NCBI RefSeq assembly: GCF_029227915.1
Contig: NC_079888.1
Location: 1,178,001-1,242,000 of the forward strand
Direction of reading: 5' to 3'
DNA length: 64,000 nt
From: Hydractinia symbiolongicarpus
Taxonomy: Eukaryota > Cnidaria > Hydrozoa > Anthoathecata > Hydractiniidae
The notes beneath the pieces are model-generated. The model was not told the origin of the DNA. It worked only from the letters and a program-made list of their open reading frames with translations, and made no database searches. Numbering within the stretch: position 1 is the first letter of the stretch; the number at the start of each line of letters is the position of its first letter. The position numbers and the translations under genes were made by a program. Shown piece after piece: positions 15,756 through 23,452 of this stretch.

Positions 15756-16023
15756 AGAGATAGGAAAAGGCGGATCCTAGTGCAATTATGTCAAATAAGC
15801 GGGCATCCACGTCAAATCAACGTAAAAAGGTCCATAACGATTAATATGTTGTACCATTCCACGTCAAATTATAGAGCATGCCCGTTAAATCAACGATATC
15901 TGCCCAACCCCCCCCCCCCACCGCGTCCCAATGGGTCCCTCCCCACCCTCATCCGTCATGCCCTATAAGTTATAGTGATATGTGTGTCTATAATGTCCTC
16001 TTGCCAGTGTGGTAATACCATCT
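15756..16023 (+). repeat. Left terminal inverted repeat (268 bp)
   Basis: It matches the reverse complement of 31253-31596. The outer 110 bp or so are identical. The left copy lacks about 76 bp present in the right copy, equal to one subterminal repeat unit, and differs in the C-tract and at a few bases. It includes a 12-C tract at 15908-15919. The inner part is a copy of the polymerase gene's 3' end, with the stop codon equivalent retained. The reading frame across this region is fortuitous. Confidence 0.95.
15810..15895 (+). repeat. Subterminal repeats in left TIR (two units)
   Basis: Two copies of a CGTYAAATCAACG core, at 15810-15822 and 15883-15895, spaced 73 bp. Each core sits next to TCAAATWATAG-like sequence. 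The right TIR has three such units. The core is itself partly palindromic (CGTT...AACG), which suits a binding site for integrase, terminal protein or a replication factor; that role is inferred. Confidence 0.75.
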
Positions 16024-16044
16024 TTACCAGAAACAAGTAAAGAT
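16020..16044 (-). terminator. 3' hairpin after the left-end minus-strand gene
   Basis: ATCTTTACC and AGTAAAGAT form an 8-bp perfect stem (ninth pair mismatched). It lies about 22 nt beyond the stop of the minus-strand gene at 16067. A near-identical hairpin lies about 25 nt beyond the integrase stop (24690-24714). The recurrence at two unrelated gene ends suggests a transcript 3'-end signal; this is inferred. Confidence 0.5.
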
Positions 16045-16066
16045 GATTGCAATGTCGCAAGGTTTA

Positions 16067-16399
16067 TCACCACATAATGTCATAACTGAAGAATCGATTT
16101 TGATGATTCTTTTGAGATTGTTTGAGACCATTTGATCTGATAAAGACATCACCCTTCCAACCATAATTCTTCAATTCAACACAAAGTCTTGCGGGCAACC
16201 ATGTCTTATATTTATTTCCTATTCTATCTTGAACCTCCGCATACATAGATATTTCAGAAAGAGCACCAGGTCTTGATATGGCCATCTCTTTCACATATTT
16301 AACAAGGTAAATATCGTTTTTAGGTAGCTCTCTCTACTTTATGATTGGAGCAACTTGTTCTATGTGTTGTTCAAATTCTTCAACTGTTGGAAAAGCCAT
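16067..16399 (-). pseudogene. Small hypothetical Polinton protein, interrupted by in-frame TAG
   Basis: Reading the minus strand from ATG at 16399, one frame runs to a stop at 16067 and would encode about 110 residues. It is interrupted after 21 codons by a TAG at 16334-16336. The downstream 88 codons stay open in the same frame and look coding (charged, with conserved-looking KTWLPARL and SNGLKQSQKN stretches), with an internal ATG at 16294 that could give a 75-residue product. A TATA-like stretch precedes the upstream ATG, supporting that start. I do not recognise a domain. The gene is the last before the left TIR and is followed by a hairpin. A real nonsense mutation is the simplest reading; a 75-residue protein from the inner ATG is the alternative. 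Confidence 0.6.
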
Positions 16400-16445
16400 T
16401 GTGTTTATATTCGCGATTATATCTCTTTATACCACTTTATAGATT
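16400..16445 (-). promoter_or_regulatory. Probable promoter/leader of the left-end small gene
   Basis: On the minus strand this 46-bp gap reads AT-rich with GGTATAAAGAGATATAA followed by an A-rich leader ending at the ATG. It separates two codirectional genes, so a separate TATA-driven transcript for the downstream gene is likely but unproven. Confidence 0.45.
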
Positions 16446-17644
16446 TTATCGGAAAGCATACCATATACCAAATGCTGCTGTCAAAGATAAAATAAGAGCA
16501 ATCTTCTCATCTTCATGTGTACTACCACCGGTAGCACTAGTATCACCAGTAGTACCCGTAATGTGTTTATCTGTAGTATCCACGTGGTGTACGGTAATGT
16601 GTTTATCAGGATGGATATCAGGATGATCGGGTGTTACCTGCTTCTTTTTAGTTATCCTTTTATGTGATTCGGTTGTTTTTTCGGTAACATTGACCTTTCG
16701 ATTGATACCAATGGTAAGATCCTCACCGGATATCAAAATCTTGTTGTTGTAACCCACCACACCGGTCTTAATTCTGAGATTCATGTCACTGGGTATCATA
16801 TAAATACCTAGCCCAACGGAATAATCAACCTTACTTGAAGCGTAGTTTAACGTATCCTGATAACGCTTAATGTCCTCCTGAATATCAACCCTACGGTTAA
16901 CAATGTCTTCAAGGTTATTCATAAAAACTCTTTGGGCGGTCAGAGCACTTGAATCATTACCAAGGATGGAGGAGCGTGCTAAGGCCTGAGAACTAAGAAC
17001 TAGATAGGCATAGGCTCTAACACTGCCAGAGACCTTCACAAGGCCCGTTTTTGTAAATCCATCGGATTTTTCCACAATCCATCGCGTCATGGAGTCGTTG
17101 GTGAAATAACTCAACCCGGGAGTTGGATAGTCTTTACGTCTTTTTTGATATGAACTGAAAAAGTACTGACCTCTGTATTTCATGGGGTTGGAATCAACAT
17201 CATACTCGCCACAGATTTTTAGAAATTCCTCATTTGAATAAGGATTATCATATTGATTAAAACTATTCTCAAAGGTGTTTGCAGGCGCTTAATGATTCGT
17301 CTAATGTGATAATACACATGAAAACGATATATTGACCTGACCATAGATCTACCATCATTAAGGTGTTTGGAACTTACCCCACAGGCACTTGAAGCACACC
17401 AAGTGGCGAAATTTAGCTGGGTGTGCCATAATCTAAAAGGTTGCTCATTCCAAATTCTCATACGTTGAGCGTTCTGACTAAGTTCATAATTGGTAAAAAT
17501 ATTAGGAAAGGAAGCGGGGAAAGAGCCACTTTCAGACACAATAATGGCCTGTTTGTACAGATCCCTAGCGCCCAATATTTGAAGATCCAGCCCTTCATTT
17601 GGTTTATATGTCGCATTCGGGTGATATCTGAAAATGTCATCCAT
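16446..17644 (-). pseudogene. Conserved Polinton protein with C-terminal membrane anchor, frameshifted
   Basis: The two halves of one protein lie in different frames. The N-terminal half starts at ATG 17644 and reads sensibly for about 120 residues (motifs FRLWHTQLNFATWCASSACG and YRFHVYYHIRR), then runs out of frame to a stop at 17219. The C-terminal half is open from 17288 to 16446 and contains SMTRWIVEKS, VRAYAYLVLSSQA and NRRVDIQEDIKR. The break lies near 17285-17300. The intact protein would have about 400 residues. The C-terminus is a His/Thr-rich linker followed by a hydrophobic helix (about 15 residues) and a short basic end, so it is probably membrane-anchored. From family knowledge this is a long conserved but uncharacterised protein of animal Polintons, transcribed divergently from the putative penton gene. 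Function unknown; a virion or morphogenesis role is inferred from position. Confidence 0.8.
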
Positions 17645-17682
17645 TCTTTGATTTAAATATATTCACAATCTCTAATATAATA
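17645..17682. promoter_or_regulatory. Compact 38-bp divergent promoter
   Basis: The start codons of the minus-strand gene (17644) and the putative penton gene (17683) are separated by only 38 AT-rich bases that include TTTAAATATA and AATATAATA. Both promoters and leaders must overlap here or extend into the opposing coding sequence. Confidence 0.5.
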
Positions 17683-18246
17683 ATGTATATCACAATAAAG
17701 GACGTAAATAGCGAGAAGAAAATCTATTTGTATCAACCGATAGACAACTCACATGGTACAAAGGAGGTTGCGATCGTGGAGACGTTTTCGGATAATGTCA
17801 CATATGTAGCTACGGCTCCAATAGATATACCCTTGGCTGATGGAGTTACCACGGTTAGGTTACCACAGGGTCAGCACTACACGGGGAGGGAGTTGAATTC
17901 AATCGTGAGAGGTGATGTAAAATCAACACCACTAGCTAGAAACTCTAAGTTGGGTAAAATATTCAATCTAGGGGGTATAACGGAACTACATTTTATTCTT
18001 AATGAATTGGATAATTCATTAAATCTTAAAGATGGTGAATATAGCAACAACCTGATGACATATCATATATACGAGTATGGTGGTGATTTTACATATATTG
18101 AACCGAAAAATCCGCAATATAAGAAACTAAAGAAAGGTTTACTTCAATCACTTACCATGAGAGTCACAGGTCAGGATGGTAAGGTGCTATGGGGTGGTAT
18201 GAAGACAACAGTTACCCTACACATAAGAGATACGGTGGACGGATGA
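17683..18246 (+). CDS. Putative minor capsid (penton) protein
   Basis: An intact 187-residue protein directly upstream of the major capsid gene, the usual place of the penton or minor capsid protein in Polintons. Residues 1-20 carry the recognisable start (IKDVNSEKKIYLYQ). The body is rich in beta-prone stretches without membrane segments or a signal peptide, which fits a single jelly-roll capsid fold. The C-terminus contains QYKKLKKG and a final strand-like TTVTLHIR. The assignment rests on resemblance to the conserved protein next to the capsid gene in other animal Polintons and on gene order, not on visible catalytic residues. It is one of the genes with no break. It shares a 38-bp divergent promoter with the gene at 16446-17644. 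Confidence 0.72.
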   Translation: MYITIKDVNSEKKIYLYQPIDNSHGTKEVAIVETFSDNVTYVATAPIDIPLADGVTTVRLPQGQHYTGRELNSIVRGDVKSTPLARNSKLGKIFNLGGITELHFILNELDNSLNLKDGEYSNNLMTYHIYEYGGDFTYIEPKNPQYKKLKKGLLQSLTMRVTGQDGKVLWGGMKTTVTLHIRDTVDG

Positions 18247-18303
18247 GATACATATAGCTAGCATTAACCGAATTAAAGTAAAATAAAAGTAATATGGAAT
18301 AAC
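18247..18303 (+). promoter_or_regulatory. Short intergenic leader before the capsid gene
   Basis: A 57-bp AT-rich gap (AAAGTAAAATAAAAGTAATA) between the putative penton stop and the capsid ATG. It may hold a separate capsid promoter or be internal to a joint transcript; no clear hairpin is visible. Confidence 0.3.
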
Positions 18304-19622
18304 ATGCAATACGGGAAAAAGTTAAACCCAGAACGTTCACTTAGAATCGCACATGGCGTAAAAGGAACGCATCAAAAAGTAATTGTCACTCACAACCCAA
18401 GTGAGATTGATCAGAACCAGTTACTCCTGATTAGGTTCCCTAATTTAGGTAACGATGATGTCATTGTTCCGGGTACTTCGAAACTAAGTTTCGACATTGA
18501 TCTCGAATCAAAAGCCGACACGAAGAGAACATTGGTCTCTAACATCGGGAGGGCAATTGTTAAAAAGCTGGCTATCAAGTTCGAGGGTACTGAGATTCTG
18601 AGCATTGATGACTTTGATCTTTTCGGGTGCTACAGAGATTTATGGCTGACAAAGCATGAGAAGGGAAACTCAATCAGACAGGGTATCATATCCGATGATG
18701 GGTGCACGGAAAATTGCATAAAACTGAGAGTTGGAGCCGCGGATAAAGATACATGGGAGGTCGCGGACAAAGCCATTTATGATGCATACAAAAAGAAGTT
18801 CACCATACCTCTGGATTTTGAAATGTTGGATAGCACGATTCCATATTATCAGGCCGGATTAGGTAATAGGCTGTGTTATGAGATAACATTCAACAATTAC
18901 GATAGGGTAGTATTATCAACACCTACCAAACCTTCGGGTTCCGCCACGGCACCGGCACCAGGTGCCAAATACAAAATCTCCAACATATCTCTGGAATATG
19001 AGATTGTGACACAACCGACACTTGCCAGATTCATCTCAAATGAATACGAAAACATGGCTGTACTTTATGACAGATTTCTGAGACATAGACAAATTAGGGT
19101 GGATAAGTCGGACACAACGTGGAATTGGTCATTCAATACACCTTGCAAGTCCCTGAAGGGTATATTGGTTCTGTTTGAGGAAGAGAAAGCTTACAAACGA
19201 GATACAGGTAGGTTCTACAATCCTAAGATCAAAAAGGTATCCGCCATAGTTGAGGGTAAGCCTAACCAACTTTTCGCTCAGGGAATGCAACCGTTTGAGC
19301 ATTATGGTGAAATATGCAAGTATTTTGCGGAGGGTAAGCAAAGGGATGGTAATGCAGGTGAAATACAAAAACATTTGCAACTACATGATGTGAAGGTCGC
19401 GGACTACCTAACCACGAAATATGCTCTATGGCTGGATTTCAGAACCATAGATGAAAACTCACTGCACGGGACCGGTCGACGGATTGAAAATGCGAGCGAG
19501 GGCATCACACTGCAGTTGAAAAGACGGCCGAGGCAGCGGGATCCTTAAACGCCTACATATATCTAATCATGCATGCTCAATTAAATATTCAAAACGGTGA
19601 AATTATGGATGTACTATATTAA
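18304..19622 (+). CDS. MCP: Major capsid protein (double jelly-roll), C-terminus frameshifted
   Basis: The open frame gives 414 residues (18304-19548). It carries stretches I recognise from Polinton major capsid proteins: DTTWNWSFNTPCKSLKGIL (about 275-293), FYNPKIKKVS, EGKPNQLFAQGMQ and LHGTGRRIENASEGITLQ near the end. The usual C-terminal segment continues in another frame from about 19521 to a TAA at 19620-19622 (about 33 codons), so one frameshift lies at the short A-run at 19519-19522. The intact protein would have about 438 residues. Because the lesion is in an A-run, it could be an assembly error. The extended stop sits just before the ATPase start at 19624, which also supports the longer gene. 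It forms the hexameric shell units of a virus-like particle in this family. Confidence 0.93.
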
Positions 19623-19623
19623 G

Positions 19624-20220
19624 ATGGACTACATGAAAGATCCTCACACGGCACTATTCGTCGGTCCAACGGGCTGCGGAAAATCCAAACGCGTTGTAAC
19701 GCTGCTAGAGAGTGAATACTTTGATCACTTCGATTTCATTGTGATTATATGTCCAACATTAAGATGGAACAAGACATATATGTGTCGAAAATGGTTCTGG
19801 AGGGATAAATATGTGATTCTAATTGAGCCCATGGGTATGTTGTATGAATGGATCCAAAAGATGACGGATTTCTGTGCCGGATACAAAACATTATTCCTGA
19901 TCGATGACATCATCGCGGATGAGAAACTGGACAAAAAGAGGCAACCACTGCTGGAGCTGGCCATCAGCGGTCGGCATCGAAACCACACAATGTGGTTACT
20001 CACACAATCATACACCGCGATACCGAAGAACTTACGAAGGCAGGCAAAAATGTTATATGTGTGGTATCCGAAGGACAGACATGATCTCGCAACTATCCAC
20101 GAAGAGAATGATGTCATTGAATCATCGGAGATCCAGAAGGTTAAGGAAATACTAAAAGATGGTAAATATACACATTTAGTCATGAGGATGGAACATCCAA
20201 GAACTCACGTGATTTGTTAG
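19624..20220 (+). CDS. DNA-packaging ATPase (FtsK/HerA-like, A32-type)
   Basis: An intact protein of 198 residues. The Walker A motif GPTGCGKS is at residues 14-21. Walker B LFLIDD is at about 90-95, ending in the catalytic acidic pair. A sensor-like LLTQS follows at about 125-129, and GRHRNH just before it may supply arginine contacts. I chose ATG 19624 rather than the upstream in-frame ATG at 19597 because the former lies just after the true capsid stop (19620-19622) and begins with the conserved MDYMKDP start. In this family the enzyme pumps genomic DNA into the capsid. One of the few enzyme genes here without a lesion. A 7-bp inverted repeat (TAGATTT...AAATCTA, 20218-20246) begins at its stop codon. 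Confidence 0.93.
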   Translation: MDYMKDPHTALFVGPTGCGKSKRVVTLLESEYFDHFDFIVIICPTLRWNKTYMCRKWFWRDKYVILIEPMGMLYEWIQKMTDFCAGYKTLFLIDDIIADEKLDKKRQPLLELAISGRHRNHTMWLLTQSYTAIPKNLRRQAKMLYVWYPKDRHDLATIHEENDVIESSEIQKVKEILKDGKYTHLVMRMEHPRTHVIC

Positions 20221-20272
20221 ATTTGGAGAGTCTTGTAACAAATCTATAGAAAAACTACAGTACTATCCTATA

Positions 20273-20401
20273 ATGATAGAATATATAAATTTCATATTAC
20301 TGGTGATAGCTGTAGTGCTATTGCTGGTATTGGTTAGTTTTTGTCTTTTTTGTATTAAAAAATACCTATCACTATTGAAAATGGCTGAAATTGACAATTG
20401 A
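20273..20401 (+). CDS. Small single-pass membrane protein, possible N-terminal part of next gene
   Basis: ATG 20273 opens a 42-residue frame with a very hydrophobic helix (about residues 7-29, ILLVIAVVLLLVLVSF) followed by a basic KK segment. It ends at TGA 20399-20401. Its last residues (MAEIDN) look like the start of the next conserved protein, whose frame is displaced here by an apparent 7-bp tandem duplication (ATTGACA twice, about 20389-20402). Two readings are possible: a separate tiny membrane protein overlapping the next gene, or an ancestral membrane-anchored form of that gene, since both ATGs (20273 and 20381) are in one frame. Confidence 0.5.
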   Translation: MIEYINFILLVIAVVLLLVLVSFCLFCIKKYLSLLKMAEIDN

Positions 20402-20879
20402 CAACCTAATTTTTATCGAGGACCAGGATGATGGGAAAAGACAAAAATTGCTCGAGTGTGTGCTGACCGGAAATAGCAAGTTATATCTTGGGAAGATGTA
20501 TACGGAGGCGGAGATCCAGAAGCTCAAGAATGATGAGGTGGATAAACTTTTCACAATATACGAGGCTAAACTGTCCGGTCAAATGGTAAAGTCTTTGGGA
20601 CAGTCAATAATCCACATGTACTCCATGGGTGCCTGTACAGCCCTAGGTATAAAAAATCAAAAAGCGCTGAGTGATGACCTGGAGAATGACCCATTCCTAA
20701 ACTCGGCACTCCAAAGGTTCACATGTGATCTATATTATAAGTTCGGATCACTACTATCACCAATCAGTGTAGGTTTAATTACAGGTAGGCATTATATCGC
20801 GGGAAAAAATTTAAACAATATCGATACGGATACTAAAGATGTCAGATACTCCAGTTCAGGTGACAACGAAGAACCCTAA
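20381..20879 (+). CDS. Conserved Polinton protein of unknown function, start region duplicated
   Basis: The main frame is open from 20391 to 20879 (about 162 residues). It contains NSKLYLGKMY, LSGQMVKSLGQSII, DLENDPFLNSALQRFTCDLY and a C-terminal PISVGLITGRHY. I recognise this as a protein conserved next to the packaging ATPase in animal Polintons; no enzymatic motif is visible. No ATG opens the present frame. The likely native start is ATG 20381, which is put out of frame by an apparent 7-bp tandem duplication just downstream. The gene may thus be silenced or depend on a non-AUG start. Its 3' end overlaps the next gene by 41 bp. Confidence 0.75.
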
Positions 20880-21213
20880 AAAGGTTGAGGCTGGTAAGAG
20901 GCTGGCTGAATACAACCGTAAAAATAGGGAAGAATATAAAAGATTGCTCATGGCTCAGACGGAGGCGCAGTCAGCACCTCAGACACAGTTGGAGGATCCA
21001 AAGGATATTGTCATTGAGGATTCTGTGACAGATGGTCCTAAACACGGTGGAGTGAACTACACAATAATGGGTGGTGGTGTGATAGTTATGGTACTAATTG
21101 GTGCTTATTTCGTTTATAAAAATAAGGACAAAAATATTAAGGTGAAGGGTACCCCACCAAGTAACTCAGGTAATAAAAAAACTATGAGAATAAGTAAACT
21201 TGAAATGGAATAA
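20839..21213 (+). CDS. Conserved single-pass membrane protein
   Basis: An intact 124-residue protein. The N-terminal half is charged (NPKKVEAGKRLAEYNRKNRE, about 12-31), followed by a Gln-rich acidic linker. One transmembrane helix lies at about residues 75-93 (IMGGGVIVMVLIGAYFVY), followed by a lysine-rich tail. The charge pattern (basic tail after the helix) suggests a C-terminal cytoplasmic side, by the positive-inside rule. It resembles a small membrane protein found at this position in related Polintons; the role, perhaps in an internal virion membrane or in entry, is inferred. It starts inside the preceding gene (41-bp overlap) and is followed within 5 bp by a perfect palindrome. Confidence 0.75.
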   Translation: MSDTPVQVTTKNPKKVEAGKRLAEYNRKNREEYKRLLMAQTEAQSAPQTQLEDPKDIVIEDSVTDGPKHGGVNYTIMGGGVIVMVLIGAYFVYKNKDKNIKVKGTPPSNSGNKKTMRISKLEME

Positions 21214-21217
21214 AGGG

Positions 21218-21235
21218 ATAATATCGCGATATTAT
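21218..21235 (+). terminator. Perfect palindrome after the membrane-protein gene
   Basis: ATAATATCGCGATATTAT is an 18-bp perfect palindrome and can fold as a 7-bp stem with a CGCG loop. It begins 4 nt after the TAA. The 7-bp stem with a 4-nt loop matches the geometry of the hairpins downstream at 26103 and 27392. It may be a 3'-end signal, or an operator for the next gene. Confidence 0.45.
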
Positions 21236-21257
21236 AATCTTGAAGTATATATAAAAC

Positions 21258-21485
21258 ATGGATAAGAAAAGTATAGTCAACGATATTTATAAAGCATCGG
21301 TCGTATGCGTTTTCGCCGTAGCCTATTCAATGCTCGGGAAAAAGTTATTAAAAATGACACCACCCTCAATTCAGAAGTTTGACCTGGAAGATACCGGAAA
21401 GCTTGTAGCCATAGTCGCCGCAAGTGAAATGACAAGAGAATATCTAGTTAAGCAAAAAATTATACCTGAAACTATAAATATATAA
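21258..21485 (+). CDS. Small conserved Polinton membrane-associated protein
   Basis: An intact 75-residue protein beginning MDKKSIVNDIYKASVV. A hydrophobic stretch at about 12-27 (ASVVCVFAVAYSML) is followed by KKLLKMTPPS, and a second moderately hydrophobic region surrounds LVAIVAASEM. The protein resembles a 70-80 residue protein conserved between the capsid block and the next genes in animal Polintons. Its function is unknown. TATATATAAAA lies immediately before the ATG; it is so close that it would be an AT-rich leader rather than a TATA box for this start. The stop overlaps the next start (TAATG). Confidence 0.75.
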   Translation: MDKKSIVNDIYKASVVCVFAVAYSMLGKKLLKMTPPSIQKFDLEDTGKLVAIVAASEMTREYLVKQKIIPETINI

Positions 21486-21616
21486 TGTTGAGAATACTGG
21501 AATGGTTGGTCTGGGTTTTATATCGACGTAATAAAGTTGAGAGTATTTTACCCAAGGTGGAATACACGGAGGTGGATACGGATGTCATAGACTCCGAAGC
21601 TATCGTATTAAAATAA
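21485..21616 (+). CDS. Tiny acidic-tailed protein (43 aa), stop-start overlap with upstream gene
   Basis: ATG 21485 shares its A with the TAA of the upstream gene. The 43-codon frame begins MLRILEWLVWVLYRR, a short aromatic amphipathic or membrane-facing helix, and ends in an acidic segment (EVDTDVIDSEAIVLK). The tight TAATG junction and conserved-looking composition support translation, perhaps by termination-reinitiation. I do not recognise it, and chance cannot be excluded at this length. Confidence 0.5.
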   Translation: MLRILEWLVWVLYRRNKVESILPKVEYTEVDTDVIDSEAIVLK

Positions 21617-21647
21617 CAACACTAAATTATACTGTAGTATATGAAAC

Positions 21648-22133
21648 ATGGCTTCAATTGCAATGATGTTGGGAGGTGCCTTCGCGAACGCTTTGGATTT
21701 CACCGGATCAAGCTATCTATTTTCAAGTTTATCCAAGGATAGGATAGATAAGGAACGGAAGCGGCATGATCTGGTCATAGAACAGCTGCAAAAGGCTCAG
21801 GTTATATGGCAACGTAAAAGACAAGAGAGGGTGGACTTTATCAATAAGCAGCTCAGACTTGAGAAGAAGGCCGAGGGGAAATTCACAGAGCTGGATGATG
21901 CGATGCGTGAATATAAAAAAGTGTTTGGAGGATCAACCCTCACGGATATGCCAGGCGAACCTGTATTGAGCGAATATTATACACCCAGCAATGGTCAGCA
22001 TGAACGGGAATTGGCATTTATCGCGCTAAGCATGATCGGTGTCGGGGGTGCCGTGTGGTATTTCGAAAAATATTACGATACCACAGGTATTATGTTACAT
22101 GACACATGTAACATATATTCCAGATTCCACTAA
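21648..22133 (+). CDS. Conserved Polinton protein, coiled-coil with terminal hydrophobic helices
   Basis: An intact 161-residue protein. It starts MASIAMMLGGAFANAL with a hydrophobic N-terminus, followed by a long charged helical region (about 28-95, with LVIEQLQKAQVIWQRKR and FINKQLRLEKKA) that probably forms a coiled coil. A YYTPSNGQ.RELAF motif and a second hydrophobic helix (FIALSMIGVGGAVWYF, about 125-140) follow. I recognise the family from animal Polintons; the function is not known, but the design fits a virion membrane or scaffold component. The last 15-20 codons lie over a perfect inverted repeat and look like a recent extension. Its stop overlaps the stop of the convergent gene by 3 bp. 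Confidence 0.8.
   Translation: MASIAMMLGGAFANALDFTGSSYLFSSLSKDRIDKERKRHDLVIEQLQKAQVIWQRKRQERVDFINKQLRLEKKAEGKFTELDDAMREYKKVFGGSTLTDMPGEPVLSEYYTPSNGQHERELAFIALSMIGVGGAVWYFEKYYDTTGIMLHDTCNIYSRFH
22092..22114. terminator. Perfect hairpin at convergent gene ends
   Basis: ATGTTACATG-ACA-CATGTAACAT is a 10-bp perfect stem with a 3-nt loop. It lies in the last codons of the plus-strand gene ending at 22133 and about 16 nt beyond the stop of the minus-strand gene (22130). It could end transcripts from both sides. It shares a GTTAC...GTAAC core with the hairpins in the SAP cluster. Confidence 0.5.
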
Positions 22134-23385
22134 CGCTTTGTAACCATGTAGGTGTATATCAGACCTCCGATTCCAACTATCAAAGCCCAAAGGTTTTGAC
22201 TCAACCAACCAACGGCCTCCTTTGCTCTATTTAGGATCCACGATACGATGGATCCAATTATACCCGGTAGTGATGCGGCTGCGGCACCGGCTAATCTACC
22301 CAGGAGAGATCCTAGCGCACTCAGCCTGTTCTTTATCCATTCCCTCGCACCACCTTCGGTTTTTTTATGATTTTTTGTATTACCGGTGGATGACCCCCCC
22401 CCCCCCCAGGCGTCAAAGTTTCAACCAAAAGGCCGATAACCATCCCGAATGCCGTTAGTAAACTGACAACGGTGATACCCTGCTCACGGAATAGCGTTCG
22501 TATCTTTTCACCCTATGTTGTATCTTTGCTAAGTACCTTGGCGATTGTCTCCTTGATGCTTTTTATCTGGGTGTTAAGTTCACCCTTGAGGATATCGATG
22601 GCATCCTGGTTAGCCTCCAACTCATCGTTTAGCTTTTCCAACCTCTGGGCCACCTGCTCCCTCTGTTCATCCGTGTATGAGGGATCTTCCAACTCCTCCA
22701 GCTTCATTTGTTCCTTATGGATGTTGTTCTCGATATCTACCTTTTTGGTGGTCCCGAGTTGGAGACTTCCCCGAATTTTTTGCACCGAATTATCCAATCC
22801 GCGAATATCACCCGCGGGATATTCAGCTCTAAGTGTACCATCATCAACCAGCGATACCAGGTCCTCCGCACTGTTCACCACATCTCCGGACATAGTTTCT
22901 AATTCTATATCGGTCGCATTCTCTATTTTATCCGGTGACGGTAGTCTCTCTTCTATTTTGTTTAGTCTGGCGGCCTGTCGGGGGGTTATACTACCTTTCG
23001 GTATATCAAACCCCAAACTGCGCAGCCTTTTCTTGCCCAGTAGATCTGCAATGGTACCGGTAGACCTTAGAGATCCACCATGTTTCAGCGGTCTGTCATC
23101 ACCCTTGTAGTATAATTCACCGCCACGAATCTCAAACAGATCGGTATGTATCACGCTCGGGTTCTCGTTTGGATATTTAGTTAATAGCACCTCATAGAGT
23201 GATTTAACCCGCTCACTAGTAACTCTAGCGCGTTGAGAGGAGCCTCCACCGAATGATGTCTCCTTTTCATCAGGTGTGTGTATCTGTACCCGTGTGCGTT
23301 TCTTCGGTACCAGGGGCGTGGTTTCATCGGCACCCTCGTCGGTTTGACCATGTTCACCAAACGGATCAATATCAATGTCCGCCAT
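22130..23385 (-). pseudogene. Large conserved Polinton protein, broken by a TAG and a poly-G frameshift
   Basis: ATG 23385 (MADIDIDPFGEHG) begins a protein I recognise as a conserved Polinton family of about 420 residues. I prefer this start over an upstream in-frame ATG at 23475, which would overlap the divergent gene. The first 290 residues contain a Ser/Thr and acidic head, LGFDIPKGSITPRQAA, and a heptad-rich region around EELEDPSYTDEQREQVAQ. An in-frame TAG at 22513-22515 ends the open frame. The same frame continues (IRTLFREQGITVVSLLTAFG) to a 14-G tract at 22394-22407, beyond which the conserved C-terminus continues in another frame to TAG at 22130, with SLPGIIGSIVSWIL and NLWALIVGIGGLIYTYM as hydrophobic segments. 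It is probably a membrane-associated structural protein; the function is unknown. Confidence 0.85.
22394..22407. repeat. 14-C homopolymer inside the broken gene
   Basis: A run of 14 C on the plus strand (14 G in the sense of the minus-strand gene) in a Gly-rich linker. Its length is not compatible with the frames on its two sides. Length errors are common in such tracts, so this lesion is less certain than the TAG. Confidence 0.85.
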
Positions 23386-23452
23386 TATTTTATTTAGAGG
23401 ATAGTTTTTTCTTAAGATAATAGAAATTAACGAGCATTCTAGTCCTAGAGAA
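23386..23452. promoter_or_regulatory. 67-bp divergent promoter
   Basis: AT-rich gap between the starts of the minus-strand gene (ATG 23385) and the plus-strand gene (ATG 23453), with TTTTATTTAGAGG and AGATAATAGAAATTAA. No strong consensus is recognised. Confidence 0.4.

Noticed and set aside
15723-15968. 81-codon plus-strand frame across the left boundary
   Set aside because: It starts in satellite and runs through the TIR and its C-tract, so it is a chance frame crossing an insertion junction.
16345-16626. 93-codon plus-strand frame
   Set aside because: It is antisense to two recognised minus-strand genes and their promoter.
19597-19623. Earlier in-frame ATG for the packaging ATPase
   Set aside because: It lies inside the true capsid 3' end; the conserved start is at 19624, just after the capsid stop.
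22472-23110. 212-codon plus-strand frame antisense to the large minus-strand gene
   Set aside because: Serine/leucine-rich shadow of a recognised conserved protein on the other strand.
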